64,000 nt of DNA from Pseudomonas sp. DTU12.3 (GCF_004124275.1 NZ_CP027218.1:1801501-1865500), one strand, 5' to 3'; shown: positions 1-7,980, counted from the stretch's first letter. Notes: generated by a model not told the origin, from the letters alone. Translations and numbers: made by a program.

Positions 1-2
1 GT

Positions 3-188
3 TACTTTGGCATTCTGCTGGATGACAACAATCGCAAACCGATCTGCCGGTTACATTTCAATCGATCCCAGAAGTACATCGGCATCTTCGATGAGGAAAA
101 AAACGAAACCCGTCATCCAATCAGTTCAATTGACGACATTTATGAGTATTCGGACCATTTGAAGAAAACGGTCGGGTATTACGATTGA
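3..188 (+). CDS. C-terminal end of a nuclease-like protein (type I restriction endonuclease-like), 5' end outside the window
   Basis: Only the last 61 codons are present, read from position 3 to the TGA at 186-188. The tail has the basic stretch RLHFNRSQKYIGIFD followed by an acidic helix, which resembles the C-terminus of PD-(D/E)XK proteins annotated as type I restriction endonuclease or COG4748 in Pseudomonas. The catalytic core is not in the window, so the assignment rests on memory of the family tail and is tentative. A terminator follows four bases after the stop codon. Confidence 0.5.
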   Translation, partial: YFGILLDDNNRKPICRLHFNRSQKYIGIFDEEKNETRHPISSIDDIYEYSDHLKKTVGYYD

Positions 189-191
189 TAG

Positions 192-219
192 AAAAACCGG
201 CCATCAGGCCGGTTTTTTT
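192..219 (+). terminator. Rho-independent terminator after the first gene
   Basis: The arms AAAAACCGGCC and GGCCGGTTTTT enclose a short ATCA-type loop and a T-run follows. It sits directly after the stop codon at 186-188. The remaining 214 bases up to tam hold no gene that I trust. The same stem sequence recurs at 2802-2831. Confidence 0.85.
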
Positions 220-433
220 GGGGTCGATTATTCTGTGATCTTCAAGTCTGCGACCCAGTGGAAATATCCCATTGCCTCACACTCGACGGAGGTCGCCCGA
301 ATCATGAGATCCAAACTGTTGGCGATGGGCCGTCGAGCGGTCTGACACCCTTTGCAATTCAGTCGCTCTGGAACTGCTCGCTGCGCTACCTGTATCGTGA
401 CGAACCGCTGGAATGTCCCGACAGGAGAACGCA

Positions 434-1204
434 ATGAGTTGGTCCGCCAAACAATACGTCGCTTTCGAAGATGAGCGCACCCGTCCGGCCCGCGATCTGC
501 TGGCAGCGATCCCCACGGCAGATGCGCGATCGGTGGTCGATATCGGTTGTGGTCCCGGTAATTCGACGGAGTTGCTGGTGCAGCGTTTTTTAGAAGCCAC
601 GGTCAGCGGTCTGGACAGTTCGCCCGACATGATTACTGCGGCGCGCAAGCGCTTGCCGCAGTTGCAGTTCGATGTCGCCGAGATAGATATGTGGGCCGAT
701 GCCGGGCCGTTTGATGTGATCTTCGCCAATGCCGTGCTGCAATGGGTGCCGGATCACGCGGCGTTGCTACCGACGCTGGCGAGCAAGCTTTCGGCGGGTG
801 GCAGTCTGGCGATCCAGATGCCCGATAATCTCAACGAGTCATCCCACCGTCTGATGCGTGAAGTGGCCGCGAATGGCCTGTGGGCGAGCAAGCTTGCCGG
901 CGCTGCGGGACAGCGTACCGACATGGCGAGTGCCAGCGATTATTTCTCGATGCTGCGGCCACACTGTTCGCGGGTCGATGTGTGGCGCACCACCTATTAT
1001 CACCCGTTGGCCGGTGGGGCGGCAGGGGTGGTGGAGTGGTTCAAGGGCAGTGGCTTGATTCCGTTTTTGAGTCCGCTCGACGAAACGGAAAAGGCGCAGT
1101 ATCTGGCGCAGTACCAGGCGGAAGTCGCGAAGGCTTATCCCGCATTGACGGATGGTTCGGTGCTATTGCCGTTCCCACGATTGTTCATCGTCGCGACTCG
1201 CTGA
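434..1204 (+). CDS. tam: Trans-aconitate 2-methyltransferase
   Basis: This 256-residue protein is a class I SAM-dependent methyltransferase. The start MSWSAKQYVAFEDERTRP is the characteristic Tam N-terminus, and motif I, VVDIGCGPGN, is at residues 34-43. Tam methylates trans-aconitate, a by-product that inhibits the citric acid cycle, in the cytoplasm. I chose ATG 434 because AGGAG lies at 423-427 with normal spacing; an in-frame ATG at 413 has no ribosome-binding site. Length matches the family (about 250-260). It appears to be a single-gene unit. Confidence 0.9.
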   Translation: MSWSAKQYVAFEDERTRPARDLLAAIPTADARSVVDIGCGPGNSTELLVQRFLEATVSGLDSSPDMITAARKRLPQLQFDVAEIDMWADAGPFDVIFANAVLQWVPDHAALLPTLASKLSAGGSLAIQMPDNLNESSHRLMREVAANGLWASKLAGAAGQRTDMASASDYFSMLRPHCSRVDVWRTTYYHPLAGGAAGVVEWFKGSGLIPFLSPLDETEKAQYLAQYQAEVAKAYPALTDGSVLLPFPRLFIVATR

Positions 1205-1252
1205 AATAAATTGGACCATTGTTCGGCTTGAGATTTTGGGTGCGGTGCGGAC

Positions 1253-1418
1253 TCCCCCTCACCCCAGCCCTCTCCCGAGGGAGAGGGAGCCGATGCGTGT
1301 CGCTTCCAAAACCTGAGTTCGCCTCGATTTCGCACGTCGGCGTAGATCGTACTGGCACTGCGGTCAGTCCCCTCTCCCTTTGGGCGGTCCGACGTTTCGG
1401 GAGGGTTAGGGTGAGGGG
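1253..1418. repeat. Inverted CTCACCC/GAGAGGG repeat pair between convergent methyltransferase genes
   Basis: The left arm (1253-1290) reads CCCCCTCACCCCAGCCCTCT and ends in a local GAGGGAGAGGG palindrome. The right arm (1369-1418) carries the complementary GGGTTAGGGTGAGGGG. This is a dispersed intergenic palindrome common in Pseudomonas and Xanthomonas. It sits between two convergent genes, where it could form a large hairpin in the transcript. No coding signal was seen in the gap. Confidence 0.7.
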
Positions 1419-1439
1419 CTTCTCAAGGTGCAAACCCGC

Positions 1440-2168
1440 TCAGCGTTGCACTGCCACCAGCAGCATCATCGGCCGCTCGCGCTCTTCCGCCAATGCCGGT
1501 TGTGCCGCGACTTCGGTATCGTTCGGTCCCCATTCGTTGACGTGGCGAATGGCGAACCCGGCAGCAATCAGCGAATTAAGCAGCGTCCCCATCGTACGAT
1601 GCTGCTTGATCACACCTTCGGCCAGCCAGTTGGTCACCCGTTCACCTTCCATCTGGTAGCTGTCCAGCGGCCAGCGCTTGTTGCCTGCGCTATCAATCAA
1701 CCAACCCGGGTTACGCGGTGCCATGAAGATCGGATGCTCGATGGAAAAGACAAAGTGCGAACCCGGTTTCAGCGCCGTATAGAGGTGAGCAAACAGCCCC
1801 GGCAAATCCTTGATGTAATGCAGCGCCAGTGAGCTGTAAGCCAGATCAAAACTGCAGGCTGGCAGATCGAGCTGTTCCAGATCGCCGCGCTCATAACGAA
1901 TGTTCGCCGCCGTCGTAGATGCCCGCGCCCGCTCCAGCATCTTCTCCGAGACATCCAGCCCCAGCACGCTGTCCGCACCATTCTCTATGGCCCAACGGCT
2001 GAACCAGCCATAACCGCAACCCAGATCCACCACGTTCAAACCGTGCATGGACGGCAACAACGCTTTGAGCGCCGGCCACTCCGGCGCCGCGTCGAGGCCG
2101 CCGATCGAGCGGTTCATCTGGCTATAGCCCTGGAAAAATTCGGGATCGTCATAAATGTTTTGCGTCAT
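1440..2168 (-). CDS. Class I SAM-dependent methyltransferase (UbiE/type 11 family)
   Basis: The 242-residue protein has motif I, VVDLGCGYG, at residues 46-54, followed by an acidic motif II (LGLDVSEKML) and a hydrophobic motif III region. These are typical of small-molecule methyltransferases of the Methyltransf_11 class. The substrate cannot be read from the sequence. It is convergent with tam and shares no operon partner; hicB lies just upstream on the same strand with a 33-base gap. The relation to Tam is only at fold level. Confidence 0.8.
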   Translation of the reverse strand: MTQNIYDDPEFFQGYSQMNRSIGGLDAAPEWPALKALLPSMHGLNVVDLGCGYGWFSRWAIENGADSVLGLDVSEKMLERARASTTAANIRYERGDLEQLDLPACSFDLAYSSLALHYIKDLPGLFAHLYTALKPGSHFVFSIEHPIFMAPRNPGWLIDSAGNKRWPLDSYQMEGERVTNWLAEGVIKQHRTMGTLLNSLIAAGFAIRHVNEWGPNDTEVAAQPALAEERERPMMLLVAVQR

Positions 2169-2201
2169 GGTGAAGGCTCTTCGATAAACAGCAGGTTTGT
2201 T

Positions 2202-2609
2202 TCAGCCTTGCTGCAAAACCTTCAAGGCTGCTGAGGCAAGAAACCCGGAACGGCTTTTCTCTTCAGGGTGATGCAACACATATTCATCAATACGATTGAG
2301 CAAGTGCCCTGGCAATGTGATATTGAGTTTTTGGGCTTTGCCCAAATATTTGATCACATCTATATCCACCACGGCCCACGCACAACCCGCGTACTTCGGA
2401 TTGACTACATGCAGGCTCAGTTTGCTCGCGGGTGGGATCGGTGTGCCGTCCTCGGCGAGAATTTCGAAATGACCCTCAATGGCCTCACGAGCCATGGCGA
2501 CGGCATCGTCCAGATCTTCTCCTGCGGAAAAACAACCTGGGATGTCCGGCACCTCGACGCCCCAAGCATGTTTGTCATCACCCATTGAAATCGCGATCGG
2601 GTAGAGCAT
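2202..2609 (-). CDS. hicB: HicB-family antitoxin
   Basis: The 135-residue protein has an N-terminal HicB-type degraded RNase fold (residues 1 to about 60, containing WGVEVPDIPGCFSAGEDLDDA). A C-terminal ribbon-helix-helix domain follows (about 93-135, KLNITLPGHLLNRIDEY). In intact modules hicA lies immediately upstream and encodes an mRNA interferase, and HicB neutralises it and represses the promoter. Here only a fragment of hicA remains upstream (2646-2786), so the antitoxin appears orphaned. Its frame is intact. Confidence 0.85.
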   Translation of the reverse strand: MLYPIAISMGDDKHAWGVEVPDIPGCFSAGEDLDDAVAMAREAIEGHFEILAEDGTPIPPASKLSLHVVNPKYAGCAWAVVDIDVIKYLGKAQKLNITLPGHLLNRIDEYVLHHPEEKSRSGFLASAALKVLQQG

Positions 2610-2645
2610 ATTTACTGTCCTCCATGGTGCAACGAACTGAGTGAT

Positions 2646-2786
2646 TCACAACAATGCCTGCTGCAAAATGCTGATGGCCGTTTTCTTCAGCAAATCCTTT
2701 TTCGGATCTTGCACGGTAATCAGTCCAGGTAGGCTTAAGGCGATCGAAATATTGTTGTGTTTCGGGGCTTTGCGCGCACGTCTCGC
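2646..2786 (-). pseudogene. hicA: 3' remnant of a hicA toxin gene
   Basis: Reading the minus strand in the frame that ends with the TGA at 2646-2648 gives PGLITVQDPKKDL followed by ISILQQALL. This matches the HicA C-terminus (GLVTVPHPKKDL then SILKQAGL). The frame meets a stop at 2787-2789, has no plausible start, and lacks the HicA N-terminus with its glycine-rich GSHHHF segment. It lies 36 bases upstream of hicB on the same strand, the normal position of the toxin gene. I infer a deletion with one end close to the hairpin at 2802-2831. Confidence 0.7.
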
Positions 2787-2801
2787 TCAAATCCCAGACA
2801 C

Positions 2802-2831
2802 AAAAAAACCGGCCCTGTAGGCCGGTTTTTT
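2802..2831 (-). terminator. Rho-independent terminator downstream of tRNA-Gly
   Basis: The arms AAAAAACCGGCC and GGCCGGTTTTTT enclose CTGTA. The symmetric A and T tracts could terminate transcription in either direction. It lies about 50 bases downstream of the minus-strand tRNA-Gly, which it probably terminates. Confidence 0.8.
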
Positions 2832-2880
2832 CTGTTCCTGCATCCCCCGTCAAAAAACACAACGTGAGACAAAATCTGAG

Positions 2881-2954
2881 TGGAGCGGGTAGAGGGAATC
2901 GAACCCTCGTCGGAAGCTTGGGAAGCTACTGTTCTACCATTAAACTATACCCGC
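2881..2954 (-). tRNA. tRNA-Gly (CCC)
   Basis: The minus strand folds as a cloverleaf with acceptor arms GCGGGTA and TACCCGC, a T-arm containing GGTTCGATTCC, and an anticodon loop TTCCCAA that gives anticodon CCC for glycine. The 3' TCCA end is encoded. The length is 74 bases including CCA. Confidence 0.95.
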
Positions 2955-3113
2955 TCAGAGCGGCTGACTTTGTACCAGACTCGGCCACGGATTTGAAGTT
3001 TTTCTTTTACTCATGAAGGCTTTAAATCACTGAAACCGGTCAATCGCGGGCGAGCCCTGCGGGTCGGTAAACCAAATTCCCTACCTTGCAGCCTCGCTCG
3101 CGACGACACTTTT

Positions 3114-3998
3114 TCAAATGGCCAATGCATGTTGATCCTGAACAAACGAGTAACGCGTTCGGCTGGTCTGCTGTGCCGGTTTGAGGAATCCGAGCAAGGC
3201 ATTCTGGCTATCGCGGCATGCGGCCTTGTGCTCCATGTCGAGAAAGTGCCCGGTGGCTTGCAGCGTGGTAAACGTGCTTTGCGCCACATGGTTGCCGAAC
3301 AGGCGTGCATCTTCGGCCGCGGTGTATTCGTCCCATTCGCCGTTTAAAAACAGCACCGGTACGTTGATCTTTTTCGCCGCATTCAAGTAGCACTGGCGAT
3401 CGCTGTGCAGCACATCGCTGATGTGGAAATGCATCTGCCCGTATTCGTGCTCGGCCAGGCTGCTGACGTGGCGATAATTGAAGCGTTTGAACAGTGACGG
3501 CAAGTGTTTGCCGATGGTGTTGTTGACCAGATGGCCGACCCGGTCGCCGTCGCGCTGACCGAGGTAATCGACGCCGCGTTCGAGGTAATCGAGCATGTGC
3601 GCGTTGATCACCGGCGAGAACGAACTGATCACGGCCCGTTCAATCCGCCGTGGCTGATGGGCGAGGGCGACCAGGGTCGCGGCGCCGCCCCAGGAAAACG
3701 ACAACACGTGTTCGGCGGCGAAGTGGTCGATCAGCTCCAGCAGAATCTGCCCTTCGACGTCCTTGGTCAGGTGCTTCTCGTGGCGATTGTGCGCTTTCGA
3801 CCGGCCCGCGTAGGGCTGGTCGTAGCAAACCACGTTGAATTGCGGGTGCAGGTTTTTCACAGTCTGTGCAAACGACGCAGTCGTGGCCATCGAGCCGTTG
3901 ACCAGAATGATGGTCTTTTCTGCGGCGTCTGCGCGATAGAACTCCGTGTAAACCCGATACTGACCCTGTATATCCAGCACAGCGATTTCTGGCCTCAT
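3114..3998 (-). CDS. phaG: (R)-3-hydroxydecanoyl-ACP:CoA transacylase/thioesterase PhaG
   Basis: PhaG diverts 3-hydroxyacyl-ACP from fatty-acid synthesis to medium-chain polyhydroxyalkanoate. Some work describes the RhlA/PhaG family activity as a thioesterase that acts with a CoA ligase. The 294-residue protein starts MRPEIAVLDIQGQYRVYTEF, nearly identical to P. putida PhaG (about 295 residues). It has an alpha/beta-hydrolase fold with a nucleophile elbow SFSWGG (Ser102), a candidate acid near Asp223 and His251 in TGHFLDME. ATG 3998 is preceded by AGGAG, so the longer in-frame extension was rejected. It is monocistronic, with no pha synthase genes nearby. Confidence 0.93.
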   Translation of the reverse strand: MRPEIAVLDIQGQYRVYTEFYRADAAEKTIILVNGSMATTASFAQTVKNLHPQFNVVCYDQPYAGRSKAHNRHEKHLTKDVEGQILLELIDHFAAEHVLSFSWGGAATLVALAHQPRRIERAVISSFSPVINAHMLDYLERGVDYLGQRDGDRVGHLVNNTIGKHLPSLFKRFNYRHVSSLAEHEYGQMHFHISDVLHSDRQCYLNAAKKINVPVLFLNGEWDEYTAAEDARLFGNHVAQSTFTTLQATGHFLDMEHKAACRDSQNALLGFLKPAQQTSRTRYSFVQDQHALAI

Positions 3999-4202
3999 GT
4001 CATAAGACTCCTGGCAAGCAAGCGGGTATGCGCGCAAATAGAGATTGCACGAGCTTTGTGACAGGTAGGCATACGCCTGGAGTTTTGAAGCCCATGTCGA
4101 TCCGGAACGGCAGGTCGACGGGTGTTGTTATTGGCGGGCAGTCTGCCGGGGGAGGTGGAGTCTGGTGGCTCTCCGACCGGCAAAAAGTTTCTTAGAAGTA
4201 TG

Positions 4203-4222
4203 TTGTGACTTGTCGGTCACAA
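4203..4222. promoter_or_regulatory. Perfect 7-6-7 palindrome upstream of phaG (candidate operator)
   Basis: TTGTGAC and GTCACAA are separated by TTGTCG. The site lies about 205 bases upstream of the phaG start, in the 316-base gap between phaG and rsuA. The half-sites resemble CRP/Vfr halves, but TGTGA and TCACA are 8 rather than 6 bases apart, so I do not call it a Vfr site. The rest of this gap shows no gene. Confidence 0.35.
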
Positions 4223-4314
4223 TTTGGCCGACGTCCTGATTCAAGCAGGGGAGGCAGGATCGCGCAAGTGCCGTTGGTAAATTGTTCGACAACTTCTGCT
4301 GAGCGGTCGCGGGC

Positions 4315-5007
4315 TTAGAACAAATGAATCTCTTCGGTGCGCAAAGCGCGGTACTCGCCCGGTTTTAGCGCGCTGTCGAGCAATAGCGGGCCTATCGATT
4401 CGCGGTGCAGACGCACGACTTTGTTGTTGAAGTGGCCGAACATGCGCTTCACCTGATGGTAGCGACCTTCGACGATACTCAACCGCGCCGAGCACGGGCC
4501 GAGCAGCTCCAGCTGCGCCGGTTGCGTGGTCAGGTCCTCAAACGCAAAGTAGATCCCCTCGGCGAAGGTGATCGCATATTCCGCGCCAATCTCCTGCTCG
4601 GTCTCGACGTAGTAGACCTTCGGCAATTTGGTCTGCGGCTGGGTCAGGCGCCGCGACCAACTTCCGTCGTTGGTGATCAGCATCAAACCGGTGGTGTTGA
4701 AGTCCAGGCGTCCGGCGATGTGCAGGTCGTCCTTGTCCGGTTCATCAATCAGGTCGAGCACGGTCGGGTGTTGCGGATCGCGAGTGGCGCTGACGCAGCC
4801 TGGCGGTTTGTGCAGCATGAAATAGCGCGCCGGCTTACCGCTTTGCAGGACTTCGTCATCGACTTCGACGCGGCTGAATTCCAGCACTTCGCTGTGCGGA
4901 TCGCTGACGACTTTTCCGTCAATCCGCACGCGCTTTTCCACCAGCAACAGGCGAACCTGCTGACGGTTGTAGCGGGGCAGGTTGCTGAGGAAACGATCGA
5001 CGCGCAT
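4315..5007 (-). CDS. rsuA: 16S rRNA pseudouridine(516) synthase
   Basis: The 230-residue protein has an N-terminal S4 RNA-binding domain (residues 1 to about 48, starting MRVDRFLSNL). It is followed by an RsuA-family pseudouridine synthase domain with the catalytic motif GRLDFNTTGLML (Asp102). RsuA converts U516 of 16S rRNA during small-subunit assembly. The length matches E. coli RsuA (231). It is the last of three consecutive minus-strand genes, 33 bases after the CWC protein gene. Confidence 0.9.
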   Translation of the reverse strand: MRVDRFLSNLPRYNRQQVRLLLVEKRVRIDGKVVSDPHSEVLEFSRVEVDDEVLQSGKPARYFMLHKPPGCVSATRDPQHPTVLDLIDEPDKDDLHIAGRLDFNTTGLMLITNDGSWSRRLTQPQTKLPKVYYVETEQEIGAEYAITFAEGIYFAFEDLTTQPAQLELLGPCSARLSIVEGRYHQVKRMFGHFNNKVVRLHRESIGPLLLDSALKPGEYRALRTEEIHLF

Positions 5008-5040
5008 GTTCAGAGTTCAGTGAAAGAAGGGCCGCGCATC

Positions 5041-5271
5041 TTACGGGATCGAGCGCTTGGCCGCTTGCAACTGCGCCTCGACCTGCGCGCAACGCGGGCA
5101 CAGGCAGGATTGGTTGCGCAGCTCTGGCGGCAACGCTTCGAGCACGGACGGATTGATAGTCACGCCGTAGCACCAGCATTCGCGATCAGCGGTGCGCGGG
5201 TCGGCCAGGCTGCAGTCGTTGCGGGCGCCGCAGGCTGGGCAATGGTCGGGTTTAACGTCGGATTCAGGCAT
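5041..5271 (-). CDS. Cysteine-rich CWC family protein
   Basis: This 76-residue protein has eight cysteines in pairs: CPAC (11-14), C20, CWC (32-34), and CLC plus a nearby C near residues 60-65. That layout suggests a small zinc-binding domain of the CWC family, named after its Cys-Trp-Cys motif. The function is unknown. The start at 5271 overlaps the stop of the upstream diguanylate cyclase gene by eight bases (ATGCCTGA), which suggests translational coupling. Confidence 0.8.
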   Translation of the reverse strand: MPESDVKPDHCPACGARNDCSLADPRTADRECWCYGVTINPSVLEALPPELRNQSCLCPRCAQVEAQLQAAKRSIP

Positions 5272-6751
5272 AAGTCGAGTGAGGCATTTCCACGCAGGTG
5301 CGGTTGCGGCCGGATTGTTTGGCCCGATACATCGCATGATCGGCCCGCGACAGCAGGCTGTGCAAGGTGTCATCGCGTTGCAGGGTAGTGACGCCGATGC
5401 TCACCGTCAGACTAAGTGCGTGGCCGTTGTAGGTATATTCCTGGCGTTCGACGTGTTCGCGGATTTTTTCGGCAATGTTCTGGCCGGTGTCACCGTCGGT
5501 GTCCTTCAGTAAAACGATAAATTCCTCACCGCCCCAGCGACAGACGATATCGGCGTGGCGCAGGCAGCTTTGCAGATCGAGGGCAAAACCGATCAGCACT
5601 TGATCGCCGGCCATGTGCCCGTAGGAATCGTTCAACACCTTGAAGTGATCGAGGTCGAGCAGCAACGCCGTCAGCGGTTTGGTTTCGCGTTGTGCTTCGT
5701 GCAAGGCCTGCGCGGCGAGAATGTCGAAACCGCGGCGGTTGGGCAGTTCGGTGAGGCTATCGAGGGTTGCTTGAGCCTGGATTTTGGTTTGATAGCGCTT
5801 GATCACGCGGTTGAGTAGCGCCAGAACACTGAGCGTCACCAACAGGCAGATCAGCAGGTTGAGGTAGAGCGACTGACGGATTTCGCTCAAGGCGCCGTCT
5901 TCGCGTTTATCCACGAACAGGTACCAGTTCAACTCCGGAATAAACCGCACGTTGAGAAAATGCCCCTGACCGTGAACGGAATATTCGTAGCTGCCGGTAT
6001 GCGGTTTGGGCAACTGGCTGACCAGGCTTTTCATGCTTTCGAGTTCGCCGAGGCTCTGGCCGATGTGCGCACCTTGCGGGCCACCTTCTGCACCGGTCAG
6101 CACCAGCCGGCCAAAGGTGTCGACGAAATACACGCTGCGTTGATAGCGCTGTTGATACTTGTCGATCAATTTGATCACCGCATCCACGGTCAGACCGACA
6201 CCGGCCGCGCCGATAAAACGGTCGTGGTAGTCGTAAACTTTGTAGTTGATGAAGAAGGTCAGGTTGTCCTTGTTGGCCAGATCCGGGTCGACGTTGATCT
6301 CGTAGGGGTCTTTCATGTCGCGGACGCGGAAATACCAGGCGTCGCGCGGTTCTTCCACTTTGATCTGCTTGAGCACGCCTTTGGCGTGGTAGTAGGTGAG
6401 GGTGCTGTTGGAGACGAAGAACGCGGTGTAAGCGCCGTAATGGGTCATGACCTCGTTGAGGTAGCGGGTCATCTGTTCGGGGTTTTGCTCCCCGTTTACC
6501 ACCCAGTCGCGCATGAAGGTGTCGCGGGACATCATCGAGGAAATCAGGATCGGCCGGACCAGGTCTTTCTGGATTTCCGAGTACACCGTGTCGGAGGTCA
6601 GCGGCAGTTCAGTGTTGACGATGTTGTCGCGGATCGATGCGCGGGAGGCGTAGTAACTCAGCAGGGATGTGGCGAGGAAACCGGCGCCGAGCAGGGCGAT
6701 CAACGTCAATACCAGCGAACGTTGGGAGTACAGCGCAGATCGATGCGGCAT
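5264..6751 (-). CDS. Membrane diguanylate cyclase with periplasmic Cache sensor
   Basis: The 495-residue protein has a transmembrane helix at about 12-34 and a periplasmic dCache-like sensor at about 40-290. A second helix lies at about 297-314 and a GGDEF domain at about 327-490. The active-site loop reads GGEEF (407-411), and an intact inhibitory I-site RHAD (398-401) lies five residues before it. It should make cyclic di-GMP and be product-inhibited. The ligand of the sensor is unknown. Its stop overlaps the start of the CWC gene. Confidence 0.9.
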   Translation of the reverse strand: MPHRSALYSQRSLVLTLIALLGAGFLATSLLSYYASRASIRDNIVNTELPLTSDTVYSEIQKDLVRPILISSMMSRDTFMRDWVVNGEQNPEQMTRYLNEVMTHYGAYTAFFVSNSTLTYYHAKGVLKQIKVEEPRDAWYFRVRDMKDPYEINVDPDLANKDNLTFFINYKVYDYHDRFIGAAGVGLTVDAVIKLIDKYQQRYQRSVYFVDTFGRLVLTGAEGGPQGAHIGQSLGELESMKSLVSQLPKPHTGSYEYSVHGQGHFLNVRFIPELNWYLFVDKREDGALSEIRQSLYLNLLICLLVTLSVLALLNRVIKRYQTKIQAQATLDSLTELPNRRGFDILAAQALHEAQRETKPLTALLLDLDHFKVLNDSYGHMAGDQVLIGFALDLQSCLRHADIVCRWGGEEFIVLLKDTDGDTGQNIAEKIREHVERQEYTYNGHALSLTVSIGVTTLQRDDTLHSLLSRADHAMYRAKQSGRNRTCVEMPHSTYA

Positions 6752-6867
6752 GGCAGTTCCGTTGGCAGTGGCCCGATGGCATGCATTCTAGTGGCACGGC
6801 GCGCAAATAACTGCTCCATGTGCGGCGCGAATGGATGCTCCTGTATTCGGGGGTATTGCATCAGAAC

Positions 6868-6958
6868 CTGTGGGAGCGAGCCTGCTCGCGAATGCGGTAT
6901 GTCATTCAACAATGATTTGGCTGATTCACCGCCTTCGCGAGCAGGCTCGCTCCCACTG
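6868..6958. repeat. REP pair, inverted (GTGGGAGCGAGCCTGCTCGCG type)
   Basis: Two copies of the GTGGGAGC-gagcctgCTCGCG palindrome face each other across about 40 bases. They lie in the 336-base gap between the diguanylate cyclase and the first lipoprotein. This is the common intergenic REP of P. fluorescens-group genomes. Nothing else was recognised in the gap apart from the lipoprotein leader. Confidence 0.85.
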
Positions 6959-7087
6959 GGTTTTGCGAGGGGGCGGACACCGCTGATCTGAAGCCGAGCG
7001 GCACTGGGCACTTGATTGCTCCGCACCAGTCAAACGTGTGTCGGCTGCTCTGTTCCGTTGCGGCCGTGGGTCTTTCAGGAGGCCGCC

Positions 7088-7339
7088 ATGCGTATCCAGA
7101 AAATCTTGCTCGGTGCCGTTCTCGTTTTTGGTTTGTCCGGTTGTTACTACTACGCCGGCCCTTACGACGCTTACCCCGCCACCTACTACTCTCCCGGCTA
7201 TTACTCGCCTTATTACTACGGCGGTTATTACGGTCCGCGTTACTACGGCGGCGGCCGCTATTACTACGGTGGCTACGGCTACCGAGGCGGCTACGGACGG
7301 GGTTATCACGGCGGCGGATATCACGGTGGTCACCACTAA
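7088..7339 (+). CDS. Small Tyr/Gly-rich lipoprotein
   Basis: The 83-residue precursor starts MRIQKILLGAVLVFGLSGC, a lipoprotein signal peptide with lipobox LSGC (Cys19). The mature part is almost entirely Tyr, Gly, Pro, Arg and His in YYGG-like repeats ending GGYHGGHH. AGGAGG lies just before ATG 7088, so upstream in-frame starts were rejected. The function is unknown; low-complexity outer-membrane lipoproteins of this type are common but poorly studied. A second similar gene with the same leader follows. Confidence 0.75.
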   Translation: MRIQKILLGAVLVFGLSGCYYYAGPYDAYPATYYSPGYYSPYYYGGYYGPRYYGGGRYYYGGYGYRGGYGRGYHGGGYHGGHH

Positions 7340-7519
7340 TCAGCAGCTGAATGACGGCGTTTTACCGATGAACAAGGTTTCATCAATCACTTGTTTCAAC
7401 TTGTTGCAGGAACGCACCAGATTCGGAAAACGCTGTCAGATATTTCGTCAGCCACCGATTAAATGGCTGTCGCCTACCAGCGTCGCTGGTGTGGCCAACC
7501 CGCGGTCCAGGAGGCCGCC

Positions 7520-7927
7520 ATGTATAGACGAATTCTTCTGCTTGCTGCGTTGATGTTTTCCGTTGCCGGTTGCGTCCCATACTCGTATGCGGACTCGTAT
7601 TACAGCTCCGAGGTCTACACATCCCCCGCACCGGCTTACTACAACACAGGTGGCACCTATTACAGCGGAGGCAGCACGTATTACGCGCAACCCCGCTACT
7701 ACCAGCCAGCACCGCGGTACTACCAGCAACCGCGTTATTACCAACCGGCACCGCGCTACTATCAGCCGGCACCGCGTTATTACGAAAGCCGTCGCTGGCA
7801 CGGCAATGACCGCGGCAACTGGGACGGCCATCGTCGCGGCGGTTGGGACAACGACCACCGTGGACGCGGCAACTATGACCGACACAGCGGACGTGGCGAC
7901 CACAACGGACGTGGCAACCGCTGGTAA
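7520..7927 (+). CDS. Tyr-rich repeat lipoprotein
   Basis: The 135-residue precursor begins MYRRILLLAALMFSVAGC (lipobox VAGC, Cys18). Repeats of PRYYQPA/PRYYQQ run from about residue 59 to 92. The tail is rich in Arg, Gly, Asp and His (RGNWDGHRRGGWDND), probably disordered and able to bind metal or polyanions. The sequence CAGGAGGCCGCCATG at its start is the same as that of the gene at 7088, which suggests an old tandem duplication. The function is unknown. Confidence 0.75.
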   Translation: MYRRILLLAALMFSVAGCVPYSYADSYYSSEVYTSPAPAYYNTGGTYYSGGSTYYAQPRYYQPAPRYYQQPRYYQPAPRYYQPAPRYYESRRWHGNDRGNWDGHRRGGWDNDHRGRGNYDRHSGRGDHNGRGNRW

Positions 7928-7940
7928 TCACCCACAAACG

Positions 7941-7969
7941 AAAAGCGGCGCATTGAGCGCCGCTTTTTT
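7941..7969 (+). terminator. Rho-independent terminator after the lipoprotein genes
   Basis: The arms AAAAGCGGCGC and GCGCCGCTTTT enclose a short loop and are followed by a T-run. It lies between the lipoprotein gene and the convergent crotonase gene and may serve both. Confidence 0.88.
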
Positions 7970-7980
7970 GTGCCCGGATT

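Noticed and set aside
228..434. 68-codon minus-strand ORF between the first terminator and tam
   Set aside because: No ribosome-binding site, no recognised family, and it overlaps the tam leader and start. I cannot tell it from chance.
2578..2862. 94-codon minus-strand ORF over the hicA fragment
   Set aside because: It is in another frame from the HicA-like sequence and crosses the terminator hairpin; it starts in no sensible context.
4203..4222. Calling the phaG palindrome a Vfr/CRP site
   Set aside because: The TGTGA and TCACA halves are 8 bases apart, not 6, so the family consensus is not met.
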